Shown here one piece after another: positions 1-12,500 of a stretch of DNA of 64,000 nt (position 1 is its first letter; every line of letters starts with the position of its first letter). The stretch is from Epiperipatus broadwayi. Taxonomy: Eukaryota; Onychophora; Udeonychophora; Euonychophora; Peripatidae. The DNA lies in assembly GCA_028023455.1 (NCBI GenBank), contig JAQFVV010000030.1, positions 3,180,501-3,244,500 on the forward strand, given 5' to 3'. Made by a program: the position numbers and the translations under genes. Below the pieces are notes generated by a model, which worked only from the letters and a program-made list of their open reading frames with translations, ran no database searches and was not told the DNA's origin.

Positions 1-539
1 TTTTTTAAAATATACGATATTAATTATGATTATTAAATATGATTTATAAATTTAAATATAACATTTACTTAATTATAAGTTTAAAACTATTAAAATTGAA
101 CTTTTTAAACATACTTTTAAATATTTATAGCTGAGTTATATATTATGGACAGCTTTTGCAACCATATGAAATAATACTTTTAACTTTATTTAACTATTCT
201 TAAGTGATTCATTATAATTTTTAAACATTATGTATTTTCATTCAGCTTTAAATTGTACTTTAAGGTATTATTAACAAAATATAACTAACATATCAAGATA
301 ACACATTCTAAAATTTAAAATTTTTAGTAATTTACTGTGATGGACTATTTCTGACCTATAGAAAAGGGCACAATATATATATATATATATATATATAATA
401 CAAACAATAAAACAATACAATACTAGATAAAAATTCAAACTTTACCAAAATCCACACATGACCATGATTTCATCTACTAAACAAATAGAACATGTCAAGT
501 GAAAATCAAATTAAAGAAGCAACATATATATACAAAACA
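1..539. other. AT-rich sequence, nothing recognised
   Basis: Low-complexity A+T sequence with a short (AT)n run near 373-397. I see no coding signal or repeat shared with the rest of the window. Confidence 0.6.
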
Positions 540-790
540 AACAAACCTTCCCATAATTCATCTTAAAAACAAACGTCCCTTTATATCAAAAGATGTCTTC
601 ATAAGATTGATAGCCTCAGATTCAAGAAGTTTTGTTATTATAGTTTCCTTTACTCTTCTCTTTAATTCATTCCTTTCATAAAAAATAACCATTGCATTGT
701 CAAACAATATTTTATAACCTGTATTTAATTCATGAATATATAAAGTTGAGTTATGATACCTATGTTTAACTCTACTTAGTAAAGTTTTTT
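540..790 (-). pseudogene. Penelope-like element remnant, GIY-YIG endonuclease C-terminal part
   Basis: Read on the minus strand, this stretch encodes a peptide containing HNSTLYIHELNTGYKILFDN followed by a basic segment (RNELKRRVKE). The same peptide occurs at 41.2-41.5 kb (minus) and 42.2-42.35 kb (plus), where it follows a YKIP...YIGQ GIY-YIG motif, so this is the C-terminal half of the endonuclease domain of a Penelope-like retroelement. Here the GIY-YIG catalytic half is missing and the open part is about 70 codons. PLE proteins normally have a reverse transcriptase upstream of this domain; none is seen next to it. The nucleotide match to the other two copies is obvious over roughly 200 bases. 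It is a 5'-truncated dead fragment. Confidence 0.68.
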
Positions 791-1893
791 TTTTTAGTAT
801 TGTATTGTTTTATGGTTTTGTATTTTATTTACTACTAGTATAGTGTTAGAAAGTTTTAAATTATATATATATATATTCATGAAGAAAAAATTATTGTTTA
901 AGGTAATTGTATCAAAAAATAGTATACTGTATATTATTTTGTAAAATAGAGGCCACATTTTGATAGAAATAATATTAATTTTTAATCAAAGATATATAAT
1001 AATACAACTGCATATCTACCTTTATCGTAGTTACATGCAATTATGTGTAAACAAAGAAATGAGCAGAAATATTTCCATGTAATAATTTAAAGAAATATGT
1101 TTGCAACTGGGATGAAGCATCCATATATTGAATGGAATGAATGCTTTCATAGAAATATTCATTAAAACGTTCAAAAGCTTTAATTAAAATTCAATTTAAA
1201 AAATTCATTAAAATATGTACATATTCAACTTCACAAAATCAATCCAACAAGTTGCACATACAATAGTGTAGTAAGAACAGTAAGTACATTAGTGTGTATA
1301 AGCTATTTTGAAAAATGTAAAAAAAAAAATCTAAACTATTTTGCTAAATGTAAAAAAAGAAGGAACTATTCAAATGTTTTTTTTATTGTATGAAATTTCT
1401 GTTGACTTTCAATTTTTTTACCAACAGTTGAATTGTTTTTATATACAGCAAGAAATGAGTTTGACCAATGCATTATTGTTTGATCATAAGAAGTTCACAC
1501 AGTGCTACAATCTAATTTACAATTAAAACTTAAGAATATTAAAAGCATTTGCAAAATAAAAATGTATTGAAAATGTATTATCTATATTTAAACTAATCAT
1601 AGTCTGATTAACAGATAAAAGAGTTTCAGATTTTTCTAGGTGTATGTAATATCTATATATTAACTATTATGTAAAAATTGTTGTGGCAAATAATATAAAA
1701 ACCTTATTAAAAAAGATAAGGTAATGTGTTTCCTTTCCTAAAAATGTCATTCTTTGTCATTAGTTAGCAATAGTGTTGCTAGGTAGTTATCAATGATAAT
1801 TGACATATTTTAAGCTATACTATCACATTAATATTTTTTTTATCTTGGGTTTATTTGGAAATACAAATGCTAACATATTTCTCTGCTTATTAC
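791..1893. other. AT-rich sequence, nothing recognised
   Basis: Only short chance open frames and homopolymer or AT runs are visible. No family-level match to other repeats in the window was found. Confidence 0.55.
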
Positions 1894-2670
1894 ATAAGTG
1901 CAATATGAGAAAATATTTAAAATCTCTATCCAGAACCTTCCCATCTCCAGACCAACTGGTTTCGAGCTTATGGCTCACATCAATGGAGAGTTAGAATATT
2001 CAGACACTAGATCTAAAATATCAACTCAAAACCCAGCACTTATTTTATATGTAATATTTAAATACAAACTCTGAAATTTTTGGACATGAAAATGTCTTTA
2101 AATCCAGCTATCTAACTTAAATAACTATATGGGACTGAACTAAATTCAGATCTACCATATTATAATAGCCTCAGAATAGCCAAAGCCATAAAGGTAAAAT
2201 TATAATAATCAAAAAAGCAAGTCATCTATAATTTACAAAAATGTAATACAGAGGTACCAATAACTCAAACAAGCTCTTAATTGATGTGTCAAGCCTATTA
2301 AAATATGGTAGATCTGAATTGAGTTCAGTCCCATATAGCTATTTAAGTTAGATAGCTGGATTTAAAGACATTTTCATGTCTGAAAATCTACTTAAATATT
2401 AAGTATAAAATAAGTGCTGGGTTTTGAATTGGTATTTTAGATCTAGTATCCGAATATTCTAGCTCTCCACTGACATGATCCATAAGCTTGAAACCAGTTG
2501 GTCTGGAGATGGGAAGGTTCTGGATAGAGATTTTAAATATTTTCTCATACCACACTTATCAATTAAGAGCTTGTTTGAGCTATTGGTACGCTCTCTATAT
2601 TACATATTTGGAAATACAAGCTTATAAAAGTAATGTCACATTATATAAGACTTGCTTTTTTGATTAATCT
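1894..2670. repeat. Large inverted repeat (about 260-bp arms) with a second, nested inversion
   Basis: The segment 1,894-2,165 reappears as its reverse complement at 2,301-2,556 with scattered mismatches and small indels. For example the CCAGACCAACTGGTTTCGAG segment near 1,950 pairs with the copy near 2,490. In addition, the internal spacer at 2,207-2,287, containing CAAGCTCTTAATTGAT, reappears inverted outside the right arm at 2,558-2,670. The structure is therefore a composite of two interlocking inversions rather than a simple hairpin. There is no coding capacity. It could be a foldback or MITE-like element that inserted into, or was duplicated beside, another copy of itself. Confidence 0.75.
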
Positions 2671-3073
2671 ACTTATTAGAAGAAAACATCCTCACTCATT
2701 TCTTTGTTCACATCATATGTACTAAATGTATTAAAAAAAATAAATGTTTGGCATAAAATTTACTTCTAGTTGCAATTTAATTGAGATTTAAAAAAAAAAA
2801 AAATTATTTTTGAAAAACCCACCACAATAAAGTTTTATTACAAGATAATTAGAACTCATTTATGATATACATTCTTAAAAAAATCTTTAGGCTTTCCTTT
2901 TCCCTTTCAAGTTGGCTAACTGTGCTATTTTTTTAAATATTCTCTTTAACTTAAGAGGGAATAAATTTAATATGTTATTTTTGTTAATAAAAATTAAAAT
3001 AATAACTTGATCTTTATGACTACAAAAAGTATATTTTTTACAAGTTACTTTAGTAAGATTTTTGTTAATAATA
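2671..3073. other. AT-rich sequence, nothing recognised
   Basis: Spacer between the large inverted repeat and the first foldback element. A run of A residues lies near 2,790-2,802. No coding signal is seen. Confidence 0.5.
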
Positions 3074-3400
3074 AAAAACTCTCCATACAGTAGTGCCACT
3101 CAGTGCAAGCTAGAGTAATCAATGGATGCTAGAAGGCTTATGCATAAAATTCCTATCTAGTGCCTACTCATCCAATATCCCAGACAGATCCAAGGCTTCT
3201 CACTGACGAAAGCCGCAAGCTAGAAACTAGTCTGGGGATATTGGATGAGTAGGGACTAGATGAGGATTTTATGCCCAAGACTTCTAGCATCCATTGGTTA
3301 CTCTGGCTTGCACTGAGGGGCACTACTGCATGGAGAGTTTTGCCTGTTTTAATAACTATTATGAGCAAGCATAATAAATGGTGCTCATGTGATGTTTAAT
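3074..3400. mobile_element. Foldback repeat, family FB, copy a, with hammerhead-like centre
   Basis: Two inverted arms, about 3,074-3,185 and 3,228-3,346, surround a short centre. Arm landmarks shared with the other FB copies are ACTCTCCATACAGTA, AATCAATGGATGC, GGCTT(A/G)TGCATAAAAT and CCAATATCCC. A one-sided extension (GAGCAAGCATAATAAATGG... ATGTGATGTTTA) continues to about 3,400. It has no coding capacity, so it is non-autonomous. The centre carries a CTGACGA core at 3,203-3,209 and GAAA at 3,223-3,226; see the separate ncRNA entry. The mobilising enzyme is not visible. The central motif resembles hammerhead-bearing PLE terminal repeats or retrozymes, but that link is inference. Confidence 0.75.
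3187..3248 (+). ncRNA. Candidate type I hammerhead ribozyme in FB copy a
   Basis: Seen directly: CTGACGA at 3,203-3,209 (matches the CUGANGA core), a 13-nt stem II segment at 3,210-3,222 that can form three pairs (AGC with GCT) beyond an A-A mismatch, and GAAA at 3,223-3,226. CTAGTC follows, placing a GUC cleavage triplet at 3,230-3,232. Stem I can pair 3,187-3,202 with 3,233-3,248: TTCTCA with TGGGGA (two G-U pairs) and ATCCAA with TTGGAT, separated by a small internal loop. The stem III sequence ACTAGT is self-complementary, as in the minimal PLE-type hammerheads that act as dimers. The weak stem II is the main doubt. Self-cleavage is inferred. Confidence 0.5.
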
Positions 3401-4295
3401 AATTTTTTGTGTCTAAAATTTTTAACAATCCTACATATAGTGTATTTTATGTTAATAGTGTATAATAAAATTAAATATTTTAAAATTAATGTCATGACTT
3501 TCATTTAAAAAGTGGCTGCCAATCTAAAGTTACATCAAACATTTTTATTTTGTCAGATTATACATTGTGAAACAGTTATAATTTATATGTTTTGCAAAGT
3601 TTCAAAAATCTCCAAACAATTTATCATGAGCAATCATGATTTCATGAATTCATGATGATCAAGACAATCAGTGGAAACCTCTTGAATATTGTGTAATTAA
3701 TTAAAAATATAATTTTAAAATAAGCTAAATTTTTAATTAATACAAATAATGATTAATCAATTTCAGTATGTCTGGTAATAAAGTAGAAGATTTAATTAAT
3801 CATTCTCCATAAAAGTTAAAAACTTCATCATTAAATTACTTGCATAGTTTTATATGAGTGCGTTTGTGGTTAGCATAAGGGTCTTTTGGTTCAGTAGTAG
3901 CTATTCTAGTTTAACTTGGAGATGGCTTTATAATCAATATTATTATCATGTAAACATACTGATTTATATATTACAAAGATTTGATAATTAAATGACGTTT
4001 GCCCTTTTGTTAATGACATTATTATTGATCACATTATACCATACCTCTTTTATTTTTAGTTTCCTGTTGCCAATTTAAATCTTTGTGAGATAAAATGGTG
4101 TTGGCATTCTTTTTCGTAATCTAAGAATACAAACATATGTGCTGAATTATCCTTTCCCCTTTTATATAAGTATTTATGCTGCTTTATTCTTGTTGTTATG
4201 TTGGGTTGGGATTCACTCTAGTATATAACAGTACATCCTGGACCATTGCAATGGACAGCATATAATATTTGGGAAATTCTTCTTTAAAACTTGCC
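3401..4295. other. AT-rich sequence, nothing recognised
   Basis: Spacer between two foldback copies; no repeat or coding feature was recognised. Confidence 0.5.
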
Positions 4296-4590
4296 TAGGC
4301 AAAACTCTTTCTACAGTAGCACCACTCAGTGCAACCCAGAGTAATCAATGGATGCCAGAAGGCTTGTGCATAAAAATCCCTATCTAATGCCTGTTCATCC
4401 AATATCCCCAGATTAGTTTCTAGCTTGTGGCTTGGATGAGTAGGCACTAGATAGGGATTTTATGCACAAGCCTTCTGGCATCCATTGATTACTCTGGCTT
4501 GCACTCAATGGCACTACGGTATGGAGAGTTTTGCCTGTTTTAACAACAGTTACGAGCAAGCGTAAGAAATGGTGATCATATGATGTTTAG
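4296..4590. mobile_element. Foldback repeat, family FB, copy b
   Basis: Inverted arms (about 4,296-4,430 and 4,432-4,537) have the same landmarks as copy a: AATCAATGGATGCCAGAAGG, CATCCAATATCCCC and TAGTTTCTAGCTTGTGGC, then their complements. The one-sided extension ending ATATGATGTTTAG runs to about 4,590. Unlike copy a, the centre has collapsed: the left arm ends GCTTGTGGC and runs straight into GGATGAGTAGG of the right arm. The CTGANGA core is therefore absent and no ribozyme can form here. The element is non-coding. Confidence 0.75.
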
Positions 4591-7500
4591 TGGTTTAAAT
4601 TCTTTAGTGATTTTGTCTTTGGAGTTATTGATGCATTTATTTAAGTTAATTGTTGATCTAAAGCCTACATTACACATCTGATTTATATATTTCTTATTTT
4701 TATTGCAATACCTGGAATAAAAGGCATTGTTAACCATGGTTTGTTGCTTTTGTTTATGATATTTTGTTTTGTTTTTGACATTAAAATTTTTAATTACCAT
4801 GAGAAGAGTTGTTTTCTCTATATCCAATGTTCCTAAGTCTTTCATATATTTGATGTTGCACTTTTTTCTACATAATCCGTGATTTCAATTTAGAAAACCT
4901 TTAAAGCTGCAAGTTTATATTTCACTGGGATTTGAGATTGTTGGTGTATAGTGCCCCTGATTTTTATTTGCATAACTATCATTCTGTAGTGAAGAAATTT
5001 TTCATTTCTATTAATAGATCAAAAATTTTAGAGTTCCTGCGATATCTTCATTTTCTACCATCCACTGTTTATATATATGTAAATGAAATATTATCCCCAT
5101 ACATCCATGTAAAATTTATTAATATACATATAAACCAATGATTATCATTAGTTTTTTATCTTTTCCTTTTATTAACAACTTATATAAAATTCATAAACTT
5201 AGTACGTTAGTGATATATAAAAATTAATATTAAAAAAAAATAATTTTTTTTTAATAAATAAAAAGAAATTATTACAATTTTTTTTTTTTTAAAACTGACA
5301 GTTTTTTATATATATAAAACTCTGGATACAAGCATTATTTACAAATTCAGATTAGTTAAAATGAAGTACAAATCAGAATTTAATTATAAAATTAACTAAA
5401 GCAAAATAATTGTCATTTACTTCTTTCTGACAAAGATTAAAAGTCCATTTAGGATAAATAATATAGTCTTGTAATTTCTAGCAAACTTTTAAACAAGCCT
5501 ATTTCTTCATTTCAGCCAGAGTTATTCAAAATATTCAAAAGTCTTTCAGATTAGATCTAACTAACTATTAGTAGGGTTCTTCCTTTTTATTCACTAGACA
5601 TAGTGAAATCCTGGGATTTAAATGAAGTAGTATTCCAATCTGATCAAAAGAAAAGAAAAACTGATTTCTATATCAAAACTTAGTTTCTTTTTTTTTTATT
5701 TGTGTCTTACTTCCTTTTTTTTTTAAAAAAAATAAAAAATTTACATATCATTTTGCTTAGAACAAAAAAATTCTTATTTTATTTATTGAAATGAATAATA
5801 GATTGTTCATTTCAAGATATTGTGATGGAATAGGTCCTGTCTTGCAAAATAGTAGACTTGATAGGCCATCAGAATGGGTAAACAAGCATATCAATGTTTC
5901 CTAAGTTTATAAAAACTCATATCCACTCTGATCTCACTCCTAGGAGATGTATTAGCATACAAATATCCACCCATTATATAAATGTATACTCATTTCTTTT
6001 CTCCATCATTGATTCCATTAATTCCAGAATTTGAGCTTAGGGAGAATACACATAATATTCTACTTCAGGGAATACTAATATTACTAATTTTATTGTGCAA
6101 GCAAGTAATAAATTGAGAACTAAATAAAAAAAAACACAACAGTCTTTAATTTTAAAATCATATGTTTAACAAATTTATTTACAATTTATGTAACAAGAGA
6201 TTATAACAAAAGCAATTAATTTATTTGATATCTACAACTACTCTTTGAATAATGTGGTTAATACTTATTAAGCCAATCCCTCTTTTCCATTCAAAGATTA
6301 ATCATTTGATATTAATTCTAACAAAAAAAAAATTAAAGCTTATTATTTATATGTATACTGTCTCCAATATGTTTCATGATTAATTCATCTTAACAATGTG
6401 TTGCTGATATTGGATCCCTCCTTCTATCATGATTTATATCTATAAGGATAGGAAAGACCATTCACACTAGAAATTAGTAATCATTTAAAAAAATAAAACA
6501 AATAACTGACAAAATGATTAATATCAACAAATAAGCAACAAATAATAATGTAACTGTACAAGTATTGGTATTTAATGTGTAAGGATATAAAATCTAACCT
6601 TTCACCCCAGTGATGATTGAATTCATCTACAAGCAAGTTTGTACCTAATCCTATATTTTATTTCAATTTCAAAATAAGGCTAATAATATTATTTCCCTTT
6701 CTGACATATTAAGAATTCATACTCCCCTCAACCTACGGTAAAGGAAAGAAACAAAAATTATAGATACATAAAATAAGAACATGATGTCAACCTAAGATCA
6801 ATTAAGTCCATAAAGGAAAATGTGCTAAAGTGATTATAAACATCCTTATTGCTATATATCATAATCCAATTGATGAGGTTCAAGTGTTCTAGAACATACA
6901 TGATGGTAAGCAGAATTTCTCTCTTCTGTACAACAAGCCTTGAGATGTTAAGTTTACAGCTTCACTTTCAAGTAGCAAAGTTGGTGGTGCTTTCTGCATA
7001 GATTAATAGATTATTGAGTCAAGTCACATTCAGTTTTGGAGTTACAACTCCATGTGTGATGACTCTTCCCATGAGGTGACTTTGAACTTAGCAGCACAAG
7101 TTTGTCTGTGCTTTTATATACACAGTTGATAAAAGTCCATGAGTTTATTGAATAGTAAGGTATTTGCTATTGGAAATCTCAAGTTAAAATTGACCTAACT
7201 CTGTGGTTCAAAATTGAAAATACTCTTGAAATATCAAATAAGTTTAAAGCTATCTTGGGATTTATAATTTAAAATCCCTTGGTTTACTGAGTTTAAATCT
7301 CTATGCTTTTAATTCTAATTTTTATCTGTATTCAATGAGATATTCTCTTTTAATGGTTTTGCATTGATGGCAGCTGACTTTTTTGTTCTAACAACAAGTT
7401 TGATTTTCCACAACCAATAAGAGTTTTTGATCTGGTTTATGAGAAGGTCATACGTATATATATTTTGCTAATCACCAAAACAAGATTATTTTTTTAATGT

Positions 7501-9469
7501 TAATTAGACTCTTTCAAATGATAAGTTTGAGTCCAGGAAGTGAGTTAATTATTTACATCATTTGTAAAGATTTACATATATATATGATGGATTAACAATA
7601 ATAAATTTTTATTTATTATTTCTTCCATTTACGGTTTTTTGTGATTTTCTCACTTGCATCTAAATTTGATCATCCTTTTCTTGTATTGTTGTAATGTGTG
7701 TAAATTAAACAACAATTGATGAGAAGTTTTTGTAACAAAGGGAAGTATTAATATTTAAGTTTCATTATTTAGTTTAAATTATGTATTTTATCATATGTTT
7801 GTTAAATATCTAATTATAGAAATAATTAAATGTTTCTCAGCTACAGCGCTTGTGAAAATTTCATCTTTCAATAATATGTTTTATTTGAGTTGCTTTCTTT
7901 TTGTACATGTAAATTGTTTTATATTATATGTAGAGACTGTTGTTATTATCTGTATCCGCTTTAAATTAGGTATGGGTGTTTAATGGTTTTTGGTGGGATG
8001 TAAGACCACGCCTTAGAATATATATATATTAAATATAAGATTTTCGCAGGATAAATATTTAATATATATATATTGTACCCTGCCTGGACGACTACCCACT
8101 AGTATGATACAATGGATGTAAATAACAACAACTAACTTCTAGCTCAGCCAAGTTAAATTTCTTTCTTATATTCAAAATTCTATTGGTATGCATGTATTTA
8201 TTTCAAATCTGATGTATTAATCTTAATAAATTATTTAATAATAAAACATTAAGTCGTGAGACTTGCTATTTAAATCATCCAGTAAGGCACTCTTTTTTTA
8301 GCATTAAGCATATACCAAAAAGTATAGCCTTAATGGCATAGAAATAACCTTGCACACTACTCCACTAATATATTAATGATACTCCCATGACTCAATATTA
8401 AGATAAAAACATTACATTTAACATTAAAGTTTACTAAGTTAATTTTAATTCTAACACAATATCCTATTCATTTGTGTATTAAAATGATTATATATCTCCT
8501 TTATTAACATTTCATAACCCAATCGACATCTCAGGTAATTATTATTGCTTCTTAAAATAAATCAATTAATTTACATAACCAAATGTAAAGAGCGATTTTA
8601 TTTCTACGTAGCTACATTTACAAAATAATAATTAAGAAACAAATATTCTCATCAATTCTTCCCTTTCAAAATAATCAACTACTTTTCTTATAAAATTTGA
8701 CTAAAAACTAAATTAAAAATATTAACTAATACTGATCACAATTAATTATTATAAACAAATAAAATAATTTCTTAGCACCATGTAGTATAATCTAATTATT
8801 TTTATCTTGGGCTGTCTTCATTATGATCATCAAGTAAGATAAGAAAATTTACATTACTTAATATTTTAGATTCAATATCAAATATCTTTAATAATTATAA
8901 TGCATTTTCTATTAATACCAAAATATCTTTAATTATTACAATGTATGTATGGTTAAGATGATGAATAATGACTTGGAAAAACAAGAAAAGAGACCGTCAA
9001 CACTTTGTTAATATTAAAAACAACAATAACACTTTATTACAGCAGTAATACAAAATGTAAGAAAAATTATAAATATATTTATTTTAAAAAAAAAATTAAT
9101 ACATAAAAAAACACTTAAAATTAGCATTTTAAAAAATACTTAATAAAAAATAACTAATTTGCACTTTGCTTTAAAATTATTTACATCTAGAATATAATAT
9201 CTTTCACTCTTGACTCTGTAAATATTAAAATACTTTTTAATAATTTCATATTTAAACATGTCCATAAAATAGAGAACTTATACATTATCACGTTCTAAAT
9301 ATTTCAAAATACATTCTTTTATCATCTTTACTTGACGTTTAATCTTCTGTAATATTATAATCTAATTATAATTTTATGACTTGTTATACTTTTCTATGTT
9401 TATTATTAATTATAAAATAAGCATTTAATTATTTAAATATTCAGTATGATATGGTATGTTGTTATATTG
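4591..9469. other. Long AT-rich interval without recognised genes
   Basis: Roughly 4.9 kb of low-complexity sequence with only chance-length open frames. A stretch at about 6,880-7,150 is less AT-rich and could be an old coding fragment, but neither strand gives a family I recognise. At 7,990-8,080 a short imperfect inverted repeat surrounds TATATATATTAAATAT. Confidence 0.5.
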
Positions 9470-9580
9470 TTTTTTTTTCTCATGGGTCATAGCATCAGCT
9501 GGGAAGTGAACCCGCTAGCATGGGAAACTGCTTGTATTGTAAAGCAGCTGTCACTCACCTCTTGACTACCAATGCTTGAC
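9470..9580 (-). mobile_element. tRNA-derived SINE (family S), copy 1
   Basis: On the minus strand this reads as a tRNA-like unit. It has a GTCAAGCATTGGTAGTCAAG-type A-box region, then a B box of the form GGGTTC(A/G)CTTCCC, then GATGCTATGAC and a short A-rich tail (a T run on the plus strand at 9,471-9,479). Seven other copies lie in the window. The body is about 100 bp, too decayed to be a working tRNA. SINEs of this type are transcribed by RNA polymerase III and moved by LINE enzymes; the partner LINE is unknown. Confidence 0.7.
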
Positions 9581-12500
9581 TGTTATTATAATGTTTATAA
9601 TAATATAAATCATCATTCTCGGGTTTTCTTTTAATCATCACATCTCTTATAACTCAGATGTTCATTCTATATCTTGATCTCTAAAATTTAATAAAACATT
9701 CATAAAATCTTTATTTATACATTCTTTTAACATTTTATTTGTTCCCCATTTAATCCTTCTTGCATTAAATGAATTGTCTTGTCATTATTTAAGAGTTTAA
9801 CAACTATCATCACTCAAATATACAATTCCTTAATATGATGTCTATACCAGTGTGATTTTCATGATTATAAGTATGAGATGGATACCTTATAAAACTCTAA
9901 GAAACAATGATATCATGAACTATGTAACTTAAGGCCACATTTTCTTGTGTCTACCTTAATTTCTAACTTGGCTTCTAGTTTCAAACTCTTACAGATTTTA
10001 GAAAAAAATGCTACTATCCATATATCACAAATATTCTAACTTAATTTAACTGTATTGTACATAATACTAATAACACATCGCTACCATTGCAGGATTTCTC
10101 AATAAAACTACTTTCCTGGACTACTACTTTTATCCAACACTCCGTATAAATCCTCAACATCACAGAAAAATATTATTCATCATTGATTAAAAAATACCCA
10201 AACTTGTTTTTAACATTTCATAATTTAAACATACCAAGAAGATTAAAATAAAAACAAATAGTTTATAATATATAACTTATCATAAATATACTAAGTTCAT
10301 TACCTTATTCAGAGATTAATTATACATACACTTTTATAATAATATTCAGATTATAATAAATATGTTTAGTCTATCATATCCCATTATATAAATATACACA
10401 TAATAAATATTATACATATTTATATTACCTGATACCTGGTTTAAATAATCCAGTATCAATATCTTATACTAAAAATAATAAATTAAAGTTACCTTATAAT
10501 ATTTTTATCATTATTATTGATGACACTCAGATTGATATTTCTTCTTTTATGTTATAGAATCATAATCAAGAACAAGACAAAATTTTCTTTTTATTTTCTT
10601 CTTTTTTATAGCCCAAAATATTTAAAAGTAAAACTAACAACATATGAACGAATAATTATGAATAATTAATATTATCTTAAAAACTATACATCATATATTA
10701 AAGTAATAAAATAAAAAGTTTTCTTCACTTCTTTGAACTGAATGACATATTTTCTAGATCATTTGTTACTATAGCAACTACAGTCAACTGTTACTTGAAA
10801 TGAAAGAGATTTCACCCTTCTCTCCCACACTTTTTCTCTGTTTTTCTTAGCATAAATGAAAACATGAAGAAAATCCAAATGAATGTTAATTATCAGTAAA
10901 AGTTCACACTACTTACATCATTAATAAAAAATTTCTTCATGTTTAATAAATATAAAATTTAATGTTTAATAAAGATATTTATTATTTTTAAAAGGTTTCC
11001 TTTCTTCTAACTTTAAAAATATTTACTGTGGAATTATACAGTTCTAGAGTTTTCCTTCTGAATAACACCTATTTAATGTGTTAATATAATAACTAATTAT
11101 TACTTAGATGATATTACAATTAGTAGATATGCTTTTAATAAAGATTAGTCAGCACTATATCTTTTTCCTTTTAAAGCTATTATCCTCCTGCTAAAGTCAC
11201 TAATAAATTCATATCAGGAAATGTTAGTAGTTTTACTAAAAAGAAGTCAGTATTTTTATCACTGCTAATAATAATTAGAGTTAATAGAAAAATGTTCTTT
11301 ATTATTCTGCATATGAAAATTAATAAAATCAAATTCCTTATGTATCCTTTGCATTGTACTGTAAGAAACACAGTTTAATATTCTGTAAGATTTTTTATCC
11401 AAAAACATTTTTATGTTCTTAAATGTTTTATTTCTTTCCATTACTAAAAGTTTCTAGTTGGCCCCTGTAGTATACCAATGAGGATAGTTTGTCTTTTTAT
11501 TCCATAATGAAATTAGTACTTTAACTTCTTAAGATATATCCCATACTTTTACAAGTTATTACCTTTCTCTTAAGTTAAAATAATAAGATTTCAATAAATT
11601 TACAATTAAATTTTAAAACAAAAGAAATATCATTTTTTCCTTTAAATTTTCTTGACTTTTTCCTTCTCTCATCTTCTCAATCTATATTTATAGAAAAAAA
11701 TTCCCAATACCTAATTGGTTAATTATTTTCAGACATTTGATAAAATTTGAATATTAATTATTTGTTGATTATTAAAAATGATTTTATAACAAATATTATT
11801 AAATAATATATTTTTTTTAATTTTATTGATGCAACATTTAAATGTATCTTTTAATAATAATATACTCTTTGTTTAAACTTAAATTTTGATATTTAAATTT
11901 GATATATAAAGTTTATAATTTACACTATTATTATAAATACTGATTTTAGCAACTTTTTAATGAAATTGGTACAATTAAAATATAACATTTGATTTAAAGA
12001 AGTAATAAATCAATTTGAGAACCAGGAATTAAATTGAATTTATTATGACATGAATCTACACACCTTATTTTTCATTTATTTCATCATTAATTAAATAATT
12101 TAAAACAACAAATAAATAGCAATTTTTAATTTGGCCTTTAATAATAATAAAAATATTAATTTTAATCATTATATGATTTTAATTATTATTCACTTTTACT
12201 TTAAATAAATAACGCAATTTATATTTCAAATGTATAACTTAAATAAACTGCATATTGATTTAAAGGAAATCAACTTATGTTTAATATTACAAAAACAGTG
12301 TATTTTAATCTTTTCTATAAATTAAATAATTGTTACTAGTTATTATATCAAATTTAAAATTTCTATTAAAATTGATCATTATTTAAGGATGTAGCAAAAT
12401 AGAAAGGCTACAATATATAATAAGAAAACTCTCTAATTTGTAAAATTTAGTGGAGTAAAAAATTGTATATGATAAATCTATCTAATTTTCAGTATAGAGT

